Shown: piece by piece, positions 47,544-59,805 of the stretch
Layout of the letters: the number at the start of each line of letters is the position of its first letter
Position numbering within the stretch: position 1 is the stretch's first letter
Assembly: GCA_026826555.1 (NCBI GenBank)
Contig: JAKSZT010020895.1
Coordinates: 1,029,303-1,093,302 of the forward strand
Direction of reading: 5' to 3'
Source: Tolypeutes matacus
Taxonomy: Eukaryota > Chordata > Mammalia > Cingulata > Chlamyphoridae
DNA length: 64,000 nucleotides
Translations under genes and position numbers: made by a program
The notes under the pieces: generated by a model
What the model saw: only the letters and a program-made list of their open reading frames with translations
What the model was told of the DNA's origin: nothing
Database searches by the model: none

Positions 47544-48539
47544 TACCAGTTTTACTTAAAGTGCATTTTTCTGATGTTAGTATACCTACCTCAGTTTTTT
47601 TCTTTTTACTATTTGCTTGGATTAGATTTTTCTATTATTTTTCACTTTCATTTAATTTGTGTATAAGATGAGTTCCTTGTAAACAGAGTAAAATAGGATC
47701 ATACTTTGAATCTATTTTATCTGCATCTTTTGACTGCAGAATTTATTCCATTTACCTCAAAGTAATTACAGGCAAAGCAGGACTTACATTACCATTTGTC
47801 CTTTGTTTCTTATATGTATTGTACATTTTAGTCCTATTTTCTCCATTTTACCATCTCTTGTGTTAGTTGATCATTTGTAGTGAAATAGATTGATACTATT
47901 CTCATTCCCTTTTCTGTTTTTATTTTAGTTTATATTTATTCAAATTTATTTGAAGTTTACCATTGGGTTTATATTTAACATCCTAAATCTATAACAAACT
48001 AGATTGAAATGATAAAATCTCATCTTCATAACATAAAAAAATTTTTCTGTTCCTATATAACTCTGTTCTCCTTCTTTAGGTTGTTCTTGTTATTCATTAC
48101 CTCTTTATATTTTGTATGACCAATTAAATAGAAACGCTTATATGTCATGCAATTGCATTCTAAATCTTATAGGAAATCAAATGTAGAGTTACTTACTATG
48201 AATAATACTGAAATTCTCATTAACCTCTGTAGTTACTTTTGTAGTTACTTTTACCAAAGATCTTAATTTCTTCATATAGCTAAAAGCTATTATGTACTGT
48301 ATGTCCCTTTTACACCAAACAACCCGCTTCAGCATTTCTTTCAGGGCAAGTCGAGTACTATGACTCCCTCAACTTTGTTTATCTGTAAGCATTTTAAACT
48401 CACCATCATTTTTGAAGAATACATTTACCAGTTATAGAAATTATTTTCCAATATTTTCTTCTCGGTCAGTATTTTAAATATATCATATAACTGCCTTCTC
48501 AACTTCAGAGATTGTGATTTGAAATCAGCACATAATTTC

Positions 48540-49061
48540 ATTGAGGACCACTTCATGTGACAAGTCATTTTTTCCTTACGGCTTTCAGAACTTTTTTTTA
48601 TAATTGGCATTCAACATTTTGGTTTTCATATGTCTTGAAGTGGTCCATTTGGGTTTATAATGTTTGAAATTCATTGATCTTCTTGATTGTGTATGTTTAA
48701 CTCTGGGCAATTTTGGGAACTTTTTAGCCAATATTTTTTCAAATATCAATTCTTTCAATTTCTTCATCTTTTCTCCTTCTGGGATTCCCATAATTCATGC
48801 ACTGGTACTATTTATAATGTTCTCTAGGTCTCTTGGATTCTGCTCCCTTCTTTCATTAATTTTTTCTTTCTGCTCTTCAAAATGTAATATTTCAGTAATC
48901 TTCTCTCCTTGCTCATTGAGTCTTTCTGATACAGGCTCAATTCTGTTCTTGAAACACTTTTGTACATTTTTCCAATCTGTTACTGTGTTTTTCATAAAGA
49001 AAAGTTCAGGTTGTTTCCTTTTTAAATTTTCTAATTCCTTTTTCTTTTGATACATTAACAT
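48540..49061 (-). pseudogene. L1 ORF1 protein remnant (coiled coil and RNA-binding region)
   Basis: Two minus-strand frames belong to one former ORF1. Frame 48795-49061 (88 codons) is rich in E, K, L and N with heptad-like spacing (KKKELENLKRKQ, EPVSERLNEQGEKITEI), matching the ORF1p coiled coil. Frame 48585-48791 starts MGIPEGEKMKKLKELIFEKI, the GIPEGE motif of the RRM domain, followed by NFP-like KKFPKLP and a HTQSRRS block. They are separated by a frameshift or stop near 48792, so no intact protein remains. L1 ORF1p is a trimeric RNA chaperone that coats L1 RNA. Confidence 0.8.
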
Positions 49062-49439
49062 TTTATATCATTTAGTTCTTTGCATATTATATCTTTTAGC
49101 TCATTGAACTTATATAGGACAGGTGACAGAAATTTTATCAGTTATTCCAATGTCTAAACTTCATCTGTTGTTTTATTTTTCCATGTGAATGACCATCTCT
49201 TTCTGTTTCTTTGTATTTCTTTTAAATTTTGTCAAAGTGTTTGAATATTTTTGTTTTGATAACTCAGGACGTCAGATTTTTCTTCTTAAGGTTTTATAGT
49301 AGTTTGATTCTGTGTTGAGTCTTACCAAAAATTTAACCCATTTTATACTGCTTTTCCTGGGCATGTATAGTAGATTACAGTAATTATCCATTATGTGTGA
49401 CAGTTTCTCTTTCAGAAAAAAAAAGTTCTTCTCATTAGC

Positions 49440-51800
49440 ATATTTAGCTTTGGAAAGAGCTAAACTCAAAGACTTAACTGCACACCTGGAGGAAATAGAA
49501 AAAGAATACAAACATACCACAAAATAAGTAGAAGAAGGAAATAACAAAGATTAGAGCAGAGCTAAATGAAATTGAAATTAAGAAAGCAATAGAAAAAGTA
49601 AACAAAGCCAAAAGTTAGATCTTTGAGAAGATTAATAAAATTGACAAACCCTTAGTAAGACTAACAAAGGAAAACAGAGAGAATGTGGAAACACATAAAA
49701 TAATAAATGAGGAAGGGGATATCACCACTGATCCACAGAAATAGAGTATAATTAGAAAATTCCTTGAAGAATTGTATGGCAAAAGATGGATAATTTAGAG
49801 AAAATGGACAAATTCCTAGAAATGCACAAGCAGTCTACTTTGAAAAAAGAAGAACTTGATTAACACAATAGACCAATCACAAGTAACAATATAAAATTAC
49901 TCATCAAAAACCTAACTAAAAAGAGTCCAGGACCAGACAGCTTCACAAGTGAATTTTACCAAACACTCCTGAAAGAACTAACCCCAATCCTGCTTAAACT
50001 CTTCCAAAAAATAGAAGTGGAAGGAATATTGCCTAACTCATGCTATAATGCAAACATCACCCTAATATCAAAGCCAAACAAAGATGCTATGAAAAAGGAA
50101 AACTATAGGCCAATCTCTCTACTGAACCTAGATGCTAAAATCCTCAACAAAATACGAGCTAAATGTATTCAACAACACATCAAATGAATTAAAAACCATG
50201 ACCAAGTAGGTTTCATCATTGGTATGCAAGGATGGTTTAAAATAAGATTAATCAGTGTAATACACCACATAAACAGATAGAAAGAAAAATAAATCACATG
50301 ATCATCTCTATAGATGCAGAGAAAGCATTCCACAAAATACAGTACCCTTTCCTGATTAAAAAAAAAAAAAGCACTTCAAAAGATAGGAATTAAAAGAATC
50401 TTCCTTAACATGATAAAGATTATATATGAAAAACTCACAGCTAACATAATTTTCAATGATTAAATTCTAAAAGCTTTCCTTCCAAGATCTGGAACAAGAC
50501 AAGGATGCCTACTGTCACTGCTCTTATTTAACATTGTGTTAGAAGTACTCGCTTAAGCACTTAGGCAAGAAAAAGATATAAAAGTCATCCAAATTGGAAA
50601 GGAAGAAGTAAAAATTTCACTATTTACAGATGACATGATCCTATACATAGAAAGCCCTGAAAATTCTACAGCAAAGCATCTAGAACTTATAAATGAGTTC
50701 AGTAAAGTGGCAAGTTATAATATCAATGTGCAAAAATGATTAGCATTACTGTATACCAATAATGAGTAATCTGAGGAGGAAACCAAGAAAAAATCCCATT
50801 TATGATAACTAAAAGAATAATTACCTAGGAATAAATTTAATTAAAAGTGTAAGTGACTTGTATGCAGAAAACTACACAACACTGTTAAAGGAAATCAAAT
50901 AAGAACTAAATAAATGGAAGAATATTCCCTTTTCACAGATAGGAATATTAAACAAGAAGATGTTTATCTTAAACAACATGAATAACAGATTTAACACAAT
51001 CCCAGTAAAAATTACCACAGTGTTTTTTTTACTGAATTGGAAAAGCTAACTATGAAATTTATTTGGAAGAGCAAGGAGACTGGAAAAACCAAAGACATAT
51101 TGAAAAAGAAAAATTAAATTGGAGGAATCACACTACCTGACTTTAAAGCATACTACACAGCTACAGTGGTCTAAACTGCATGGCATTGACACAAGGGTAG
51201 ATATACTCAATGATGGAACAACTTGAAACTTCTGATATAGATCCTCACATATACAGTCAACTGATATTTGGCAAGGCCACCAAGCCCACTCAACTGGGAT
51301 AGAATGTTTTTTTTAACAAATGGTGATTGGAGAACTGGGTATCCATATCCAAAAGATTGAGTGAAGAACACCATCTCACACCTTATACAAAAATTAACTC
51401 AAGATGGATCAAAAATCTAAATATAAGTGCCAAGACCATAAAGATCTTGGAAGATAATGTAAGAAAGCAACTATAAGATCTTGTTTTAGGGAATGGCTTC
51501 ATGAAATTTACACCCGAAGCACAAAGAAAGAACAAATAGATAAATGGGACCTCCTCAAATTAAAAGATTTTGCATCTCTAAGGAGTTTATCAAGAATGTG
51601 AAAAGGCAGCATACTCAGTGTTAGAAAATATTTGGTAACCATCTATCTGATAAGGGCCTAATATCCATCATATATAAAAAAATGTTGCACCTTAAAAGTA
51701 AAAAGACAGACAACCAATTTAAAAATTGGGCAAGTGATTTAAATAGACACTTCTCCAAAGAAGAAATACAAATGGCTAAAATTCACATGAAAAGATAAAA
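49440..51800 (+). mobile_element. L1 ORF2, sense, truncated on both sides
   Basis: It starts before the reverse transcriptase domain (ACTTAACTGCACACCTGGAG). The active-site block near 50617-50660 reads [17 protein letters not shown], so the FxDD motif is preserved. It continues through ORF2 to AATGGCTAAAATTCACATGA and stops about 600-700 bases before the expected ORF2 end, where an L3U unit begins. Many stops. Confidence 0.82.
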
Positions 51801-53275
51801 CTATCAGTTATTATTTCATTTTCTTATTAAATTTATTTGGTTATTTTCTTGGCTTCATTTTTGAGGAGGTTTTGGATCACAAAAGAGTTACAACTGTGGC
51901 AGGGCAGGATCATTGGTATGGGGTGTCAATGAGGGGAAATGCATGGTAGGAGGTTCATCCAGGGCATACATTTAAGGCATATGAAGGAGTTCAAGTGTTC
52001 ATGGGGCATTGTCATGGTTGGTGGAGTTCCACACAATAACTGAAAGAATATTTAATTCCTATCCTGCAGTGTTCTGCTACATTCTCTAACAGGACAGTGG
52101 GAATCCCCCAAGTGACTAGAGGAGAATGGACCATTGAAGAGCCCTTTTATTGATGACTGTACTTATGAAACTTTTCTTTTCAAATTGAAACTTACCCTAG
52201 TATTATAGATTGCCTAAGTGTCACCTCCTGAGATCCTCCTTCTAAGTAAAGTTAAATAAATTTATATGGCTAAGATGCTTCAAAGTGGGTTGGGAGGTCA
52301 TTCCAGAGATTATGCTTAGACACATCTCAGCAGGATATCATTGACTGCCACAATACATATTGTCTCAATTATTGGGGTTTCTGAAAGCTCTAGAGATAGC
52401 CAGACACAATAGTCAGGGCTGACAGCTCAGGAGTTTGGCACCCTGTCAGTGGGTCTTACTTTAGAATTTGTGGTTCCAGTGTGATAGAGTTGGATTCAGT
52501 TGTGGTTTCCCTATACGTGGCTCTCTGCCACTTTTATTTGAACATATAGTTAGCACTAGAATTGGCAATAGTATGTCCAGGAGACTTAAGTCTTTGGGCT
52601 TTCCATGTGCTAGCTGGGCCCTGAATCTCAACAGAGTTGCAACACGTACTCCCCAGTTCATTGGACTCACCCTGGACAAATAACAAGGAAATGATGATGG
52701 GCAAGGACCATTCCAGGGAACAGAATGAGTCCGTGACTGCAAGCAAGATAGTCCCTTTCATCTCTCCCATGGGATCTAAACTCCCTCTCAATTGGAGGTA
52801 GAGTGGACATCACCATAGAGTCCTCAGGATTGGGGAATGAACAATGGATTGGTGTCAACTTACCTTTATTCTACTATAGACTTATTGTCATTCTATCAAT
52901 GGAAGAACTTTTATCATTGATGTGGAGGCAGTGACTTCTAGAGGTTCTGAAGGGAGGGAGAGGGGAAAAATAGGTGTAATATGGAGGCATTTTCCAGACA
53001 TTGACATTGTCCTGATTTTCATTTCAATGACAGATACAGGCCGTTATATATCTTTTCATAACTTACAAAATTGCATGGGAGAGTGTTTAAACTATAATGT
53101 AAACTCTATTCCACCCTAATGACAATGTTCCAATATGTTTTGATCAATTGTATCACACTAATGAGGGATGTTGTTAATGTGGGAATGTGAGGGAGGGATA
53201 GGGAGTAGAGCATTCATATTTTATGTATCATTTAGGTAATCTAATGTCTTTAAAAAATAATAAAGTTTTTTAAAA
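51801..53275 (+). mobile_element. L3U unit, sense
   Basis: It starts with TTATTATTTCATTTTCTTAT and the shared boundary GAGGAGGTTTTGGATCACAA, runs through GGTTGGGAGGTCATTCCAGA and GGAGTGGACATCACCATA-type blocks, and ends AGGTAATCTAATGTCTTTAA with an A-rich tail. Total length is near 1.47 kb, and the 5' start is the same as in the copies at 11205 and 22985. The sense L1 does not resume after it. Confidence 0.7.
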
Positions 53276-53429
53276 AGCACACATCTAACATCCAAGGAAG
53301 GATAGAGAAATATTTCTCAGATGATTTTTTACCATAGCAAAATATGTCAACGCTTCCTTTGCTGAACCGCTAGATGGCACAAAGTTTTATATTTACTTTG
53401 AATTATTGTAAGTTGAGTTTGGTATTTGT

Positions 53430-53570
53430 AGTCCTTCCCTTTTCTAGATTATATGTATCATGAAGATGGGTGTTTTATCTTTCATCTTTAGTTCTCCCAG
53501 TTATTGGACTCAGCTCTTTACACTTAGTGTATTAGTTAAAAGAGTAATAAATTGATGAACTTAAAAAAAA
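53430..53570 (+). mobile_element. Possible ancient L2-like 3' end
   Basis: A stretch resembling the end of L2 (TTTATC...TTAGTTCTCCCAGT...CAGCTCTTTACACTTAGTG...AGTAATAAATTGATGAAC) is followed by an A-run at 53562-53577. The match is weak and from memory. Confidence 0.35.
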
Positions 53571-53841
53571 AAAAAAAGACGGTATTTAAAGGAAAGGAAC
53601 TAAAGAGTTTATCCTGAAGTCTCCCATAATCTTTCAATAGCCTACCTGCCTCCAGGGTCTTCTCCTAACCTTGTCTGAATTCCAGTGACACATAAAAAGC
53701 AGTTTTTATGCATTTTTATGTAATATTTATCTAATCTAAAGTTTCATTAAAATAAAATTAATTGATTAAATCAAATTAATGAAAAACAGGAGGGGCTTAG
53801 ATACAGAAACTAAATACTTATAAGTCAATAAGTAATATTCT

Positions 53842-53976
53842 GACTCTATAAATATAATAGTGGAGAAAATTCAGGAAAAACATATGTAAATACAATTATT
53901 AAGATGTCAATCATTCTAATAATTGTATTTACATATATTTTTCCTGAATTTTCTCCACTATTATATTTATAGAGTC
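53842..53976. repeat. 60-bp inverted repeat created next to a SINE insertion
   Basis: Arm 1 (53842-53901) and arm 2 (53917-53976) are reverse complements over 60 bases with one mismatch by eye (G versus A in the ACATAT(G/A)TTTTT part). The 15-base gap is the left target duplication of the SINE plus one base. Arm 2 is therefore part of the inserted DNA, while arm 1 is original flank. Confidence 0.9.
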
Positions 53977-54055
53977 CAGCGAGCGCAGGCAGCATGGGGG
54001 GGATAAATGAATAAATAAATAAAATCTTAAAAAAAAAAAAAAGATGTCAATCATT
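53977..54055 (+). mobile_element. DAS-type SINE 3' tail with 15-bp target duplication
   Basis: AGCGAGCGCAGGCAGC, a G-run, GGATAAATGAATAAATAAAT and AAAATCTT followed by A14 form the 3' end of a DAS-type SINE. AAGATGTCAATCATT is present at 53901-53915 and 54041-54055. Only about 64 bases of SINE were copied; the rest of the insert is the inverted flank at 53917-53976. The high identity of arms and duplication makes this one of the youngest events in the window. Confidence 0.88.
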
Positions 54056-55925
54056 GTTTAATTTAGCAGAATGCCTCCAACTCAGGCAGAAAGTGTTATA
54101 AATAATACCATTTGAGAAATAGGACAAGAATATTCAGCCAATGGAGACACTGTTTCTAAAACTCTGATTACTTGTCTGGTAAGAAGGAACAATTTTGTAA
54201 ATTACTCCTTTATTAAAAATTTAAATGGTGCCTAATTTCCCCTTAAAATTGTGTAAAGCATTCCTAGTTCTTATGCAGTTGAAAACAGGTTGAAATCATG
54301 GGAGAAGCTAGCAATCAATATTTTTTGAAAACCAAAAAAAGCAGTTGAGGAAACTAAGGAGATGGGCTAGGTGTGGAAAGACACGGGAGATGTGAGGTTA
54401 ACCTAGAATTCTGTCTACTAGGCCTGGAAATTAAAGCAATAGGGACAGAGGGTGATATTCCATAATAAAAATTGTTTTGTATAGTCTGTCCTGTAATTCT
54501 CCAATTAAATTTAACAGCTTTTAAGATGACAGTAATAATCAAAGGCAAAATTTCAGTAAATATAAAAAAGTTTTTGAAAATGCTGAAAGGTTTTTCTAAA
54601 TCATAATTAAAACAAATTAAACAGTTTTAATATATTCCAGAACTTGGCAGTCAATAAGTTTTTAAGGTTATCACAATTTTAGAATTTAATTAAAGAGAAA
54701 AGAAGTTTTAGCCTCCTGTGGAAGAAGGAAGGAAAAACAACATTTCTTGTATAAACTATAATGGTCTCAATTTTATTTAGCTTAGGTGCAATCTCCATAG
54801 GTTTATATGAATACTAATAAATTAAATTAAGGTAGTATTGAATATGTTAATTCTTTAAATGATAAAAAATTCTAAGTTTTTGGTTAATGAAATTATTACA
54901 AACATCTTTTTATAAATTGTTTTTGCCTAAATTGAAATGAATAGATCTTTTTCTTCACAGAACTGAATTAGGGATATGAGACTTAAATGGATATAGAAGG
55001 AAGTAAAAGGTTTGTAGAAGTGAATTAATAGTAAGTGCTAACTAAAATTTGATGTTTGTTTAAGGAATGTGTTTTGTCCTAAGATGGCGGGTTTTCATAA
55101 AATCAGGTTGGAAATACATAAGACAAGGTGTAATGGATATAATAAGTTGTAGGAGGTATTGTAGAAAATAGCATTAACTAAGGGAATGTGTTTTGTAAGG
55201 TGAAATTTGTCTTGAGATCTAGTAACTATAGTCTATGTGATTATGGATAGTTATGGGAAGTTAGTAAAAGCATTTTCAAAACTGAAAGATTATAATGTAG
55301 GTGACTGATTCTAGAAATCATTATTAAGTTGAAATCTAGGAGTTAATATTAATAACAAAAAGGAATTTGTGGTTAATTATAAGACATTTGTAGAAACGTC
55401 TAAACTGAAGTTATTAATTGGATAGTTCCAGGATGCCATTATTAAATAGAAACCTAAACTGATGTTGATAACCAAAGGTAACTTCATAACAGGGAAACAT
55501 GTCAAAGGTCACCTCGATCTGCATATTAAAGTGGTGGTAAGGGGAAGATATTCTTGATTCCATTGGGAATCTTAGGTTTTCATAAAATAATGGAGAAAGT
55601 AGTTTTTCCTATATTGCTAAAGCAAAATAACTGTTAATTAACATAATCCTGGTAAAGGTGTAGAGGTAAAATGTGAAGTACTAAAAATAGTGAAGTCCAT
55701 TTAATGTTATAAACTGCATTGGAAGTTATTAGAAAGTGTATAACAATTAAGAGGTAGACTTCAGTATTGTCCAACTCTTGTGCATTCAAATCAGGCCTCC
55801 TGTTCCCTGTAAGGTGCCTCTCCATTTGAGTTATTGGCTAGGTGAGTCACTATGACCCCTAAAACAATGAAAGTGCATACCACATCTGGACATGATTCCT
55901 GAAGTGTAGGGAAAGTATGTTGCAG
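54056..55925. other. Unassigned AT-rich DNA
   Basis: Long A- and T-rich sequence rich in short stops, with no recognised repeat. It could be the decayed upstream part of the unidentified element ending at about 57.2 kb. Confidence 0.35.
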
Positions 55926-55929
55926 TTTC

Positions 55930-56745
55930 AGACTCCTGAAGCAGCTCGGGATTGCTCAATATGGCTAGATTTACAAGGAACATTGCCTCCAAACTGGCTC
56001 TGTTTCAAAGTGTTGAAGGGTGCTACACACCAGGCATGTGAAATATTGGAGCTTTCCTTCAAGGACAACTGGTGCTGCAGCATGCTGGCTGTGTGAAGGA
56101 TATATCAAGTGGAGCAATTATTACTGGAGTAATATGAGTAGAACCTAAACAGACACAATTAACATTATGGCCTGCTCCCATGGAGAGACAACATGTATGG
56201 TATTTCAAACTTGGATCTTAGCTCTATTAACTGCAGCTCAAAGAGGAACTTAGAAGGGAAAAACATATGGTTTTGGAGGCTTCCTCATAGGACTTCCTTA
56301 TCTGGGACATGGAAATGTTGCTTGTATGCTGTTAAACCTTGTAAGGGAACAGGTGAATAAGCCCAGGCCTTTATAAGGTTATGGTATATATGATGGTTTG
56401 TTTAGGATGATTAATGGCTGAGTCTGCCACCCTAGATCACATTGCCCCTCTCTGTATGGAATGACAAGAGGGATCCATAATGTGGGTTGGTTACCCCATG
56501 AATTTAATTTTACTATCAATGCTAGATATAGAGCAAAACATGTCGCCTGGTGGTTCTACCTATTGGCCATTTTTGTATCATGTGGAACTGCAATTGTCAC
56601 TGAAAGACACATGATGTTTTTAGCTGTTGTTTTTTATACTGTTGCAGTGGAATGTGGATGCAATGTTTGTCTTATGGTCAATGTAGACCATTACATGGGG
56701 GTAGAGTGTGTGGACCCAGGGCACCCCCAAGTCCTAAGCACATAA
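55930..56745 (+). pseudogene. Unidentified decayed coding region with a hydrophobic 94-codon frame
   Basis: The composition is more balanced than its surroundings and several short frames look protein-like. 56461-56745 is open for 94 codons with a tryptophan-bearing hydrophobic span (AWWFYLLAIFVSCGTAIV and MFLAVVFYTVAVECGCNVCL) suggesting one or two membrane segments, then a cysteine-containing tail ending DPGHP. Upstream, in shifted frames, a glycine-rich GFLIGLPYLGHGNVACMLL block occurs near 56275-56335. No domain was recognised. The upstream stops imply a pseudogene or a degenerate retroviral reading frame. No claim of function is made. Confidence 0.35.
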
Positions 56746-57170
56746 CCACCTGCAAGACCTAGACATAAGTTAAAGGATATCAACCCTCCATGAGGGAAGA
56801 GGATGTATAGATAGTTATCATAAACTATAATCTATCCAAAGCAGTAAATGTCTTTGGTAAATATCCTTTCTATGAGCATAGAGAAAACATCACCAGACCC
56901 TAAGTGTATGCTTCATGTGAACTTAGTAGAATCTCTGTTCTCATATCTTAAGGGATGTCCTTGTTCTGAAACCTCTTATAGCTCACCTCTCATTTTCTTA
57001 TCTTTTTGTGGAGCGCTAATGTCATTCATTCTTTGACTGGCCACCATCAAAGATTCGTTCCTGTTTGTAAGTTCCAATGAAGTTCATGTCTAACCATCTA
57101 TCTAGTGCATTCTTTAGTCTTACAACTGCTCCAACCTGTGCCCTTCAAAATTGTGTTGAGGAAAAAATTG
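56746..57170 (+). other. Possible LTR-like tail behind the unidentified region
   Basis: A purine tract GAGGGAAGAGGA near 56790-56801 is followed by TGTATAGATAG, the arrangement of a polypurine tract and LTR start. Further right, TCTTTTTGTGGAGCGCTAAT, TTTGACTGGCCACC and CGTTCCTGTTTGTAAGTTCC have an LTR R-U5 flavour. No second LTR was found. Tentative. Confidence 0.3.
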
Positions 57171-58589
57171 ATACCTCTATTGACAAAAAAACTTAGCCAT
57201 ACTTCTCAAATTCTTAAGTATATATATATATATATGAGGTTGGAGACAGGACAGTATTTTTGTCAGCTGAGGAAAGTAATATAAGAAACAAACAAGTAAA
57301 TGGAAAGTGAACAAATAAGATTTCAAAAGAGGGTTTTCCTGCCTTGGAATAGGCAAGCACTTATGAATCATAGTTATTAAAGTATTACCAATAAGATAAA
57401 AACAAATGAGATTGTACTTAATAAAACTGTGAACTTCTGTTCATTGACTGACACTATTATTATGATAACAAGGAAGCCATAGATTGGATTTGAAGACATT
57501 TGAAATAATGCACCTGACAACTGATGCCTATCCAGTATATGAACAACTCCTATGTTTAATCCAATAATAAAATGAACAAAATAATTGAAGTGTTTCACAA
57601 AGAGAATTTTAATTGTCTGTTGAGCTTATGGAAATGAAAATGAAGATTGATACCTCTGTGTGATACCATTACACACCTACTAGATTTGCTCATATTTTAA
57701 GGAATCTGGGTTCAAATTTTTACCTTTATATGAAGGGGATGGAATTCTTGTATACAGAGAGTGAAAGTGTGAAATAGTGTCTCCATTTTGGTAACAACTT
57801 GTTAGTTACTATTCTGTCAAAACATATATCTGTTTTATGATCTTACATTTTCTTTTCTATAGACAAAAGAGAAAGTATTATTTTGAACAAAATAACATAG
57901 CCACTTTTATAGGAGATTTACTTTCCTAATAGCCAAAATCTGGTAATGATCAAAATGATCATTATTAAGAAAATGGATATATAGTGAGTGAATATTCACT
58001 TATGCAAATACTCCTAGCAGTGAAATATAAACCCAGTGATACAACAAAGGGAATAATCTGGTGGATGTATGGTGAGTAAATGCAGTCAAATACAAAAGTG
58101 CATGTACTCTTTAATTTTGTTTTTATATAGTTCAAGACCAATCATGGAAACCAACAACAAAAGTAAAAGAAAAATGATACATCATGGGGATTTTGAAACC
58201 TAAACAAGTTAAGATATGTTCAAATGAATAAAAGCAGAGAAAAATGCAATGCCACCAGTCCTATGATATATAAAATGTTAACAGAAGCTCTTGATGATAA
58301 GGGAAAACGATTCCAGTTTAAAGCACTGTATGTCAAGGAAAGGGATGGTCTGGAAAGTTTGAATATGTTCATTATGGAAGTTGTGAAAATACTAAATTAA
58401 GCCAGACAGGAATGAGTAAAAGATGATTATTGAAATGACTAGGATAACAAGTATGAATGAGATACATGATTTATGGCTAAATCACTACTCAAGGAAGAAT
58501 AATAACAAAATATATTTTATTAATCTATTAGAAAAAATAGGGCAAAAAACAGACGGAGAAAAATGCCAAACAAAAATATATTGAGATGA
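57171..58589. other. Unassigned AT-rich DNA with a (TA)n run
   Basis: (TA)n at about 57218-57235. No gene or named repeat was recognised. Confidence 0.4.
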
Positions 58590-58968
58590 CAAGGAATTAT
58601 GAACCTCAGAAAATCATGTTCTTAATCCTAATCCATTCTTGTGCGTGTGAACCCATTGTAAATAAGAACTTTTGGTGAGGCTGCATCAGTTAATGTGTGG
58701 CCCACCTATATTAGTATGGGTCTTCATCCTCTTACTGGAGGTCTTACAGAGAAGGCCACAAAAATTAAAAGACAATGGGAGAGCTCAGAAGCTCAAATGT
58801 AATGGTACCTGGGAGAGAAGGTAGAAAACTTACACTATAATACAAAAGCCAAAGAACCCCAAAGATTGCTGATTTTCCAGAAGATACTGAGCTTGGAAGG
58901 AAGCAAGTCTTGAAGCCTCAGAAGCCATGAGCCAATGAATTCCTGTTGTTAAACATCACCATCACTGC
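58590..58968 (+). mobile_element. LTR-C, xenarthran MaLR-like LTR
   Basis: AATTATGAACCTCAGAAAAT, ATTCTTGTGCGTGTGAACCC, TGTAAATAAGAACTTTTGGT and GGCTGCATCAGTTAATGTGT open the LTR. GGAAGGAAGCAAGTCTTGAA and CCAATGAATTCCTGTTGTT near its end correspond to the poly(A) area of the copy at 42748. Moderately diverged. Confidence 0.6.
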
Positions 58969-59055
58969 TACATATACCCCCAAAAAAATTTTAAATAAAA
59001 ATAAAAAATTATGGAAAAATATAAATAGTGAAAACACAAGCCAAAAAAACATCTG
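58969..59055 (+). repeat. ~87-bp duplicated segment, copy 1
   Basis: TGCTACATATACC, an A-rich stretch, then AAACACAAGCCAAAAAAACA and TCTGGT. The same series recurs at 60461-60549, where its first bases are the end of an LTR-A. Similarity ends abruptly after CATCTGGT. Confidence 0.75.
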
Positions 59056-59289
59056 GTATGTTGTATGATATATATTTTAGCAGCTAGGAAGCTAAAAGAT
59101 GATAGAAAACAAATTCATCATGAATGTGTGACTATATTTAATGTACATAATCTAAACTGCCCAACTCAATTACAAAGATTGTCAGAGTGGTTAAAAAATA
59201 CACACTCTAAACCTATGTTCTTGTAAAGAAATCATATTTAAAGAAAAAGGAACATATATGTTGAAAATAAAATGTAACCACCAACTGTA

Positions 59290-59755
59290 TAGTTACTTGC
59301 AAAAACATTGAGGCCTGTCCTTTCCTACTAGGGACTGCCTATGGTCTCAAGAGACTCCGTCCCTCTATTTGAGATATAACAGGACTCCCCAGGATGGGAG
59401 TCCAACATCTTCCCATTAACTGTGTGGGTCTCCACTCACTAATACAAAGCACTATGACAGGATGAGCACTCACATACTCCCTAGAAGCTTTCCCAAGTTG
59501 CACTCTGTCTTGCATGTCCCTCATATCCAACACCCCAAACCAGTATCCTTTCCATGCTCTATTGGCCAACAACAACAACAACAACATCCCATCATTGTAG
59601 TTTCAACCACATACCAGCAAATCCCCAGAGTTCATGTTCGATCTTTCCCAACCCTCTCCCCAGTTCCATGGTCAGTGCAACTCCCCCACCCCCTCACACA
59701 CACACACTACCCACTCACAGGACAGCACCACACAACCCAGTAGAATATTTTTTTG
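59290..59755 (-). mobile_element. Antisense L1 3' UTR, internal part
   Basis: ACAGGACTCCCCAGGATGGG, GCACTATGACAGGATGAGCA, GTAGTTTCAACCACATACCA and CCCCAGTTCCATGGTCAGTG follow the order of 25220-25510. It extends past the TCCCCTGCC-like point where L3U units end, so it derives from ordinary L1. It contains (CAA)n near 59570-59586. The two overlapping plus frames at 59462-59790 are chance. Confidence 0.7.
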
Positions 59756-59805
59756 AAAATAAAAAGTATTTGTATAGAATAAAACATTGATATATATATA
59801 TACAC

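Larger units (their letters stand above)
45536..49430 (-). mobile_element. Antisense L1, ORF2 to ORF1 and 5' region
   Basis: It begins in the ORF2 C-terminal part (TTGGCCTTTATTTATGC block near 45869) and runs back through the reverse transcriptase (about 46570-46750) and endonuclease to ORF1 (48300-49061) and likely 5' sequence to 49430. Two SINEs are nested (46388 and 47455). The 3' UTR is absent; the 115-bp array lies there instead. At its right end a sense L1 starts within a few bases, so the two L1s sit back to back. Confidence 0.8.

Noticed and set aside
48664..49050. 128-codon plus-strand frame rich in F, S and L
   Set aside because: Reverse of the lysine/glutamate-rich coiled-coil coding part of L1 ORF1 on the minus strand.
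59462..59790. Overlapping plus-strand frames with histidine/threonine/proline repeats
   Set aside because: They lie in an antisense L1 3' UTR containing CAA and CA repeats; the composition explains the open frames.
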